Shown here: piece after piece, positions 40,969 through 45,632 of the stretch
Layout: the number at the start of each line of letters is the position of its first letter
How positions within the stretch are numbered: position 1 is the first letter of the stretch
Assembly (NCBI GenBank): GCA_027064945.1
Contig: JAMOPB010000237.1
Coordinates: 1 to 45,632 of the forward strand
DNA from: Candidatus Cloacimonadota bacterium
Lineage (GTDB): Bacteria > Cloacimonadota > Cloacimonadia > Cloacimonadales > TCS61
DNA: 45,632 nt
Direction of reading: 5' to 3'
Translations under genes and position numbers: made by a program
Notes under the pieces: model-generated
Database searches by the model: none
Told to the model about the DNA's origin: nothing
The model's input: the letters and a program-made list of their open reading frames with translations, nothing else

Positions 40969-41003
40969 GTCTAGACCACTTGTGGTCTAGACTCTTTTTG
41001 TTC
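40967..41003 (+). terminator. Intrinsic terminator
   Basis: A 13-bp perfect stem (40967-40979 with 40982-40994) with a two-base loop, followed by CTTTTTGTTCTTTT on the plus strand. It overlaps the stop codon of the gene at 40483-40968. Confidence 0.85.
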
Positions 41004-41295
41004 TTTTAGGGTTTAAATATAGAAATATAATTGGTGTTTGCAAATTACTTATTCATGAGTGTTCATAAGTGGTCAGTGTGTTTTGCTACTCTTTTGAAAA
41101 GTTCGACGAAAGCAAGAGAATAGTTATCTCTTGCTTTTTTGCGTTTTTTTCAATATAATTAAATTCTTCAAAACCTTCGATTGTTAAATTATTTGTGTGT
41201 GAATTGTGGTTAAAAATTTCACAAAGATGTGCGAGCGAGTAGAAGCGCGCGGCTAATAATTAGCCAAAAAGAAAAAAAATTCAAAAAGGAAATTA
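41004..41295 (+). other. Gene-free leader region of the RNAP unit
   Basis: About 290 bases between a terminator and the beta-prime start contain a second hairpin (41109-41137) and a small palindrome GGCTAATAATTAGCC at 41252-41266 close to the beta-prime start. A GGGTTTAAAT sequence at 41010 is the complement of the ATTTAAACCC motif seen upstream of the tape measure gene, but it faces the wrong way for the RNAP genes. I see no supported gene. Confidence 0.5.
41109..41150 (+). terminator. Intrinsic terminator without an obvious gene before it
   Basis: An 11-bp perfect stem (41109-41119 with 41127-41137), loop ATAGTTA, is followed by TTTGCGTTTTTTT. The nearest upstream terminator is at 40967-41003, so only about 105 bases lie between them. 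Confidence 0.75.
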
Positions 41296-42636
41296 ATGAG
41301 TTTAAAAATTGATTTTTCCCTTTACGAGATCGATCTTCCTGTAGTGACTTCTTCCAAAATTTTTGCAAATAATAAAAATGAGTATCATGAAGAAGGATTA
41401 TATTCGCAGAAAATATTTGGACCGGTTAAAAATTACGAATGCAAATGTGGTAAGTTAAAAGGTAAATATTATGCAGGTCAAAGATGTGAAGATTGCGGAG
41501 TGCTTTGTGATAGTAATGATTTGCGAATGAAAACATTTGCGCAAATAAATTTACCATCTGATATCTGGGTTGTATTTCCACCTTTAAAACATGTGTTACA
41601 TAAGATCTTTAGCAAAAGAGCAGTTGATAAGATCATGACTTTTGATCCGCATGTGTATGAAGTACATGACTATTTTATATACGATTTAAATGATGCAACT
41701 CTTGTTAATGTGAATAATTTGATAAATGAGGATGAAATTAAAGCAAAAATTTCAGATCAAGCAAAAGAAGAACTGAATATTGATGAACTAGAAAAACTGA
41801 GAGCAGAATTTGTTAATAAATGGGTTTCTGAAAATCTTAATCCAGAGAGGTACTTAATTGATTTTAAAATTTATTCTATAATAAATCTGAAACATTTATT
41901 TGACTATTTGTATGAAAATCATTGGGAAATATTTGAGAAGAAACAAGTTGGTAATCGCGATATAGTTAAATTTGCTTTTGTGAATAAAATACCAGTGACT
42001 CCACCAGATACAAGACCTGTTATTAAGATAGCAAAAAACAGATTTAGTGTTAATGATATTACTAAATCCTATAGTGAAATTTTGAAAAATCTTGAACATA
42101 AATTCATGGATGATATTTATTTACAGATACAAGATGAAACCGAGCGTAATATATATCTTGCAAATGCTGCTAAAAAATTCCAGCGTTCAGTTGACGATAT
42201 TTATAAATTCGCACAAGAAAATCAGCTAGGCGATAAAGAATCCATTTTAAGAAACTCTATTCTTGGAAAAACAGTTGAATTTAGTGGAAGAACTGTCGTA
42301 ACATGCGGTGCAAATGTTCCACCTTATATGATCTCAATTCCTAGAGAATCTGCAAAAGTATTGTTTATTCTCGAAGTGCTAAATTATCTTGTAAATAATG
42401 ATAATGATATTTTAGATATTGATGATATTGCTTCTTTAATGCAATTAATTACGAACAACATTGAGGATGCAGAATTAAAAATTGATGATGATGTATTTGA
42501 TGAAATTTATCAGAAAATTAGACCGCAGCTGCGTGTTATGTTTGAAAGACCTCCAACATTGTTTATGTATAATGACAGCACATTTATTCTAGATGAGCTA
42601 TTTGAAAATAAATTTAAAATGAAGGAAGAACTATGA
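41296..42636 (+). CDS. RNA polymerase beta-prime subunit, N-terminal part
   Basis: A 446-residue N-terminal half of a multisubunit RNAP beta-prime. EGLYSQKIFGPVKNYECKCG at residues 33-52 matches the bacterial DGLFCxRIFGPVKDYECxCG segment. The zinc ribbon is intact with the bacterial spacing (C49, C51, C64, C67). LGKTVEFSGRTVVTCG near residue 325 matches LLGKRVDYSGRSVI of bacterial beta-prime, and FERPPTLFMYNDSTF near residue 415 matches LNRAPTLHRLGIQAF. The catalytic DFDGD loop is missing here and is encoded in the next-but-one gene. It starts at an ATG with an AAGGAAAT site. The 4-base overlap with the membrane-protein gene shows the polypeptide ends naturally. Confidence 0.95.
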   Translation: MSLKIDFSLYEIDLPVVTSSKIFANNKNEYHEEGLYSQKIFGPVKNYECKCGKLKGKYYAGQRCEDCGVLCDSNDLRMKTFAQINLPSDIWVVFPPLKHVLHKIFSKRAVDKIMTFDPHVYEVHDYFIYDLNDATLVNVNNLINEDEIKAKISDQAKEELNIDELEKLRAEFVNKWVSENLNPERYLIDFKIYSIINLKHLFDYLYENHWEIFEKKQVGNRDIVKFAFVNKIPVTPPDTRPVIKIAKNRFSVNDITKSYSEILKNLEHKFMDDIYLQIQDETERNIYLANAAKKFQRSVDDIYKFAQENQLGDKESILRNSILGKTVEFSGRTVVTCGANVPPYMISIPRESAKVLFILEVLNYLVNNDNDILDIDDIASLMQLITNNIEDAELKIDDDVFDEIYQKIRPQLRVMFERPPTLFMYNDSTFILDELFENKFKMKEEL

Positions 42637-42998
42637 TGACTTTAAAAATAATACTTGCAATTGTTTTTTTTGTTATTTTCTGGATAATTCCTAGTTTACT
42701 AGGTACTTGGATGCTTTTGAGAATTCTTAAAAAAGATTTTTTACCTGTAATCACAAAGTTGAATATTAAAGAGGATGGGCTATCTTTAGCTGATTTAATT
42801 TTTTTAAATATTTTTGTGTTTAGTGTATTATTTGTATTGTTTTTAACGTGGATTCCAGCTGTAAATTTTGTAATGTTATGGTCATTTTTTGATTACAGTG
42901 GCGATTTGAATTTAGATAAAATGTACATTATTAAACCGCGTGATAAGCAAACTAATTCTAATTCAGATTCAGAATATGATGGAATTATTTGTGAATGA
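42633..42998 (+). CDS. Membrane protein inserted between the two RNAP halves
   Basis: A 121-residue protein with two hydrophobic segments (about residues 5-32 and 50-80) and a polar Asn/Ser-rich C-terminus. Its ATG overlaps the beta-prime N-half stop as ATGA, so it is translationally coupled. It shows no nuclease, intein or intron-like motif. Two further small membrane proteins follow the beta-prime C-half, so this may be an unrelated host-membrane factor that has inserted into the RNAP operon. Function is unknown. Confidence 0.7.
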   Translation: MMTLKIILAIVFFVIFWIIPSLLGTWMLLRILKKDFLPVITKLNIKEDGLSLADLIFLNIFVFSVLFVLFLTWIPAVNFVMLWSFFDYSGDLNLDKMYIIKPRDKQTNSNSDSEYDGIICE

Positions 42999-43016
42999 TT
43001 TTAAAAAGGGGAACAT

Positions 43017-45011
43017 TTGAAAAAGCAAATACAAACAATCGCAATAAACCCGATGATCGCAAGAAACTATAACGTGGATTTTGACGGCGACGGTATGGGG
43101 ATTACAAATCTCCAATCCGAGCAGGCCAAAAGAGATTTTTATAAATTGTTTATCGCAAATCATGTGAAATTATATTTTGATCCTGATACATACATTCCAG
43201 AGCTAACACATGAAGCTGTTTACAGCTTGTGGGCAGTTACTCATAAAATATCTGAGAATAACTGGCAACAGCGTGCTCCAATCACTGAATTTGAAAATTT
43301 TAAAAGTGTAAAAATTCGCACGTCAAATATAAAAAAATCTATTTTGGAACCTGTGTACGTTAAGAGTGTCGATACAACGATGCCTTGGTTTTGGGCACTA
43401 GTGCACAAAACTATTTATCAATGGGGGTCAGGCAAATTAGCAACTGAGAACGGCGGCGACGGTAAAGAAAAAATACTTTTTGACATTCATAAAGTATATA
43501 ATAAAAAAGCAATTAAAGAGATGTTTGATGCAATTTTTGATATCTCTGTTTCGAATATCGATTTTATGAACAGAATTTGGAAATTGAATCAATTTTTAAA
43601 TGAATTATCAAGTATTTACGATATAGCAATTCCTTCATTTGAAGCTGATGATTTTGTGGTTAGTTCAGAACAGATCGAAGAATTTAAAAAGAATTTCGTA
43701 ACTGAACCAGTGATCGGATTTCATCAGAACATGTATTTATTCTACAAAATGGTCTTACCTTATTTAGAAAACTATAAAAACGGTAATAATATTCTTTATA
43801 AAGTTTTTAAATCAGGTTCAAGACTTAAAGCTGTACAATTAATGAAATCAACTGCAAGTAGCGGTATACCGACTGATATTTATGGTCGCGCAATTAATAG
43901 AAATGTTGCAACATCTCTTTTGGAATCATTAAAGCCGGATGAAATGTTTGATTTAGCAAACGGTGCAAGAATGGCGCTTGCAGCACGTGAGACATTGATT
44001 CCTGCATCGGGCGAAATGCAAAGAATCATTATGAACAGTATCGGATTTATTATGTTGGATCAAACAGTTGAGGATTGTGGATGCGAACATGGTTTTAAGA
44101 TCAAAGTAAAAGATGAAAAGCATTTGAGATCACTACAGAAACGTATCATGGTGGATGGCCATGTTATAGATCCTGAAAAAGACAAACATCTGATAGGTCA
44201 AACTATTGAGATTTTTTCACCAATGACTTGCAAACTGGATGGTTTTAAGATTTGTAAAAAATGTTGGGGGCATTATTTACCGCCTGCTGATAAAAATGGT
44301 ATCAGTTATGTAGGTACTTTGGCAGCAAGTGCAGTTGTTGAACAATTATTACAATCAAGTTTAAGATTGCACCACACAGGTGGTACGTGGGAAATGGAAA
44401 CATTGTATAATGAAATTTTTGATATGATGGATCGCGGTGTAAAATTTTGGAGTGAAGAAAACGACGAAGGTGAGCCAATTACCTATACTGATGCTAATGA
44501 GAATGATTTGAATACATTAAAGGAAATTATGATTCCTAGATATTACGCAGAAGACGAAATCGAGTTCATAGAAGTTGAAAAAGGAAAAATCGCAATTGTT
44601 CCACATGTAAAACTACAAAACCAAGATGCTTCAAGAATATTAAGAGAGTTTGCTACATTAGTGTATGGTAAGCGTGAATTAAATGCAAGTAAAGAAAAAC
44701 ATGAGTTAATAGCTCCTGAAGTATTTTATGAAAAAATTGTGGATATAGTGTTTGAAGGTGCATATTTGCTATCTAACTATATAGAAGTGATAATGAGCGC
44801 ATTATTTTATGATGAAAATATGGAATCTATCAGATACAGTGGACGACCGCCTGTATATCAAACACCATTAAAATCCGTCATACACACTATAGATCCTAAA
44901 TTATCTATTTTTTATAAATTAAGTAATAATGCTCTTAAAAACATTTATCAAGGTGAAAGCAGATATGAGCTAGATCATATGATGTATAAATTAATGAATT
45001 GTTATAGATAA
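43017..45011 (+). CDS. RNA polymerase beta-prime subunit, C-terminal catalytic part
   Basis: A 664-residue protein starting at a TTG with an AAGGGG site. Residues 19-27 are NVDFDGDGM, the catalytic magnesium-binding motif NADFDGDQM with all three Asp (D21, D23, D25). A second zinc site is visible: DCG near residue 355 and a C-x7-C-x2-C cluster near 405-416 (CKLDGFKICKKCWG). The trigger loop is LLQSSLRLHHTGGT, in which R and H align with E. coli R933 and H936. The C-terminus (LLSNYIEVIMSALFYDENME) matches the segment near the bacterial beta-prime C-end (IEVIVRQML). The large insertions of the bacterial subunit are absent. Activity with the N-half is expected to form one active centre. Confidence 0.95.
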   Translation: MKKQIQTIAINPMIARNYNVDFDGDGMGITNLQSEQAKRDFYKLFIANHVKLYFDPDTYIPELTHEAVYSLWAVTHKISENNWQQRAPITEFENFKSVKIRTSNIKKSILEPVYVKSVDTTMPWFWALVHKTIYQWGSGKLATENGGDGKEKILFDIHKVYNKKAIKEMFDAIFDISVSNIDFMNRIWKLNQFLNELSSIYDIAIPSFEADDFVVSSEQIEEFKKNFVTEPVIGFHQNMYLFYKMVLPYLENYKNGNNILYKVFKSGSRLKAVQLMKSTASSGIPTDIYGRAINRNVATSLLESLKPDEMFDLANGARMALAARETLIPASGEMQRIIMNSIGFIMLDQTVEDCGCEHGFKIKVKDEKHLRSLQKRIMVDGHVIDPEKDKHLIGQTIEIFSPMTCKLDGFKICKKCWGHYLPPADKNGISYVGTLAASAVVEQLLQSSLRLHHTGGTWEMETLYNEIFDMMDRGVKFWSEENDEGEPITYTDANENDLNTLKEIMIPRYYAEDEIEFIEVEKGKIAIVPHVKLQNQDASRILREFATLVYGKRELNASKEKHELIAPEVFYEKIVDIVFEGAYLLSNYIEVIMSALFYDENMESIRYSGRPPVYQTPLKSVIHTIDPKLSIFYKLSNNALKNIYQGESRYELDHMMYKLMNCYR

Positions 45012-45044
45012 CAAGGTTTAAAACAACCTTGTTTTAATTTTTTT
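45010..45044 (+). terminator. Intrinsic terminator after the beta-prime C-half
   Basis: A 9-bp perfect stem (45010-45018 with 45025-45033), loop TAAAAC, is followed by a T-rich run. It overlaps the stop of the RNAP gene. Confidence 0.8.
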
Positions 45045-45061
45045 AAAAAAAGGAAGTGTTC

Positions 45062-45247
45062 ATGAGTATATATAAAAAAATAACTGCGGTAATTCTAATG
45101 ATATTGATAATATTGAGTTTAACAGTCCAATACACAACTGACAAATCCACCACTGAAGGATTAATTAAATATGGTATATCACAAATAGACACTTTGATAT
45201 TGTCAACAACATTGATATTATTGAGTTTATGTGAAAAAGAGGATTAA
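45062..45247 (+). CDS. Small two-helix membrane protein, function unknown
   Basis: A 61-residue protein starting at the ATG at 45062, which has an AGGAAG site. Two hydrophobic segments (about residues 7-22 and 40-56) make it a small hairpin membrane protein. A GTG at 45056 in the same frame is an alternative start without good spacing. The next gene starts one base after its stop. Function is unknown. Confidence 0.6.
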   Translation: MSIYKKITAVILMILIILSLTVQYTTDKSTTEGLIKYGISQIDTLILSTTLILLSLCEKED

Positions 45248-45248
45248 A

Positions 45249-45494
45249 ATGGGATTATTGGATTGGTTTCCAGGGTGCGATATTTCACCTGTAGAGATGC
45301 CAGAATTTGACGGCATTTTTAAAGATTTGAAAGATAAACAAGCAGATTATGCGGCCGAAGAAATCCTAAATAAACATTTAAAATCCATAAGCGATGAATT
45401 GCTTTTAAAGTTATTTTTAGCAATTAAGAAGGAGCTGTTGGAAAGAAATCAATTTGAAGAAATTATGAAAAAGGATGATAATGTTCAAAATTAG
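45249..45494 (+). CDS. Small acidic/helical protein, function unknown
   Basis: An 81-residue protein from the ATG at 45249 with an AAAGAGGA site; a GTG at 45231 is an alternative. The sequence begins MGLLDWFPGCDISPVEMPEF and continues as charged helices (AAEEILNKHLKSISDELLLK). Its last 14 bases overlap the next gene in another frame. It is part of the run of small genes after RNAP. No family is recognised. Confidence 0.55.
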   Translation: MGLLDWFPGCDISPVEMPEFDGIFKDLKDKQADYAAEEILNKHLKSISDELLLKLFLAIKKELLERNQFEEIMKKDDNVQN

Positions 45495-45632
45495 CGGAGA
45501 AAAAATAATCAGATGGGAAATGAATATCGGTTTTCTGATTGCTATATTTGGTGCTTTTTTTATAGACACTAGTACGCTAAAAGGACTGATTATGTCGTGT
45601 ACAATGACAATAGCTGCTGGAATTTTTATGAG
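45481..45632 (+). CDS. Partial small membrane protein, runs off the right edge
   Basis: An ATG at 45481 with an AAAGGAT site eight or so bases upstream begins MFKISGEKIIRWEMNIGF, followed by a hydrophobic segment (FLIAIFGAFFID) and a second one at the window edge. Fifty codons are visible. It overlaps the upstream gene by 14 bases. It continues the pattern of small membrane proteins in this unit. Confidence 0.55.
   Translation, partial: MFKISGEKIIRWEMNIGFLIAIFGAFFIDTSTLKGLIMSCTMTIAAGIFM

Noticed and set aside
41055..41123. 22-residue ORF ending in the terminator at 41109
   Set aside because: No ribosome site and no protein-like features.
42637..43016. Group I intron or intein splitting beta-prime
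   Set aside because: The second half has its own Shine-Dalgarno site and TTG start, the first half overlaps the inserted gene as ATGA, and the insert encodes a membrane protein with no nuclease or splicing motifs.

Overview
The window is part of the genome of a large, AT-rich, contractile-tailed bacteriophage (myovirus). The support is a run of T4-type structural genes: a gp6-like baseplate wedge, a portal, gp48/gp54-like tube-initiation proteins, a tape measure, TerL, a gp5-like spike and a gp53-like wedge. It also encodes parts of a multisubunit RNA polymerase, which points to a giant (jumbo) phage. All three standard stop codons are used, Shine-Dalgarno sites of the AAAGGA/AAGGAG type precede most genes, and TTG starts occur. 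I see no tRNA, integrase, IS element or CRISPR array, and the host cannot be named from the sequence. The major capsid protein, prohead protease, sheath and main tail tube are not in the window.

Layout. (1) 1-16340, minus strand: a possible RNAP beta-like protein, a zinc-ribbon protein with a probable frameshifted extension, baseplate wedge, tube-initiation proteins, portal and tape measure. (2) 16405-16930: a non-coding tandem array of hairpin-rich repeats. (3) 16989-18773, plus: TerL. (4) 18842-25705, minus: small alanine/glutamate-rich proteins that look like prohead core or internal head proteins, followed by large unknown proteins. (5) 25874-26092, plus: a small gene built almost entirely of perfect GC-rich hairpins. 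(6) 26210-28304, minus: two unknown proteins. (7) 28467-31570, plus: neck-like protein, small proteins, gp5-like spike. (8) 31714-39146, minus: a cluster of short proteins that mostly start with a T4-like capsid-targeting/cleavage motif (I/L-x-E then A/S), including a CPBP-type membrane protease and glycine-zipper membrane proteins, interleaved with HNH and GIY-YIG nucleases, then further structural genes. (9) 39241-39965: a second repeat array, in inverted orientation to the first. (10) 40114-45632, plus: a GC-rich rod-shaped candidate RNA, an ArfA-like mini-gene, a possible HTH protein, and RNAP beta-prime split into two genes around an inserted membrane-protein gene.

How it fits together: regions 1, 7 and 8 build the tail and neck, region 3 packages DNA, regions 4 and 8 probably fill the head with proteins that are processed and may be injected with the DNA, and region 10 makes a phage transcription enzyme. 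Intrinsic terminators close most transcription units, and a recurring minus-strand CCCAA-type motif lies upstream of the gene following several of these breaks.

The most unusual items are the paired inverted hairpin arrays with compensatory base changes, the hairpin-string gene at 25874-26114, the GC-rich rod at 40114-40208, the split beta-prime with intact zinc site and catalytic loop, and the family of candidate capsid-targeted cargo proteins. All family calls come from motif reading alone; no database search was run.
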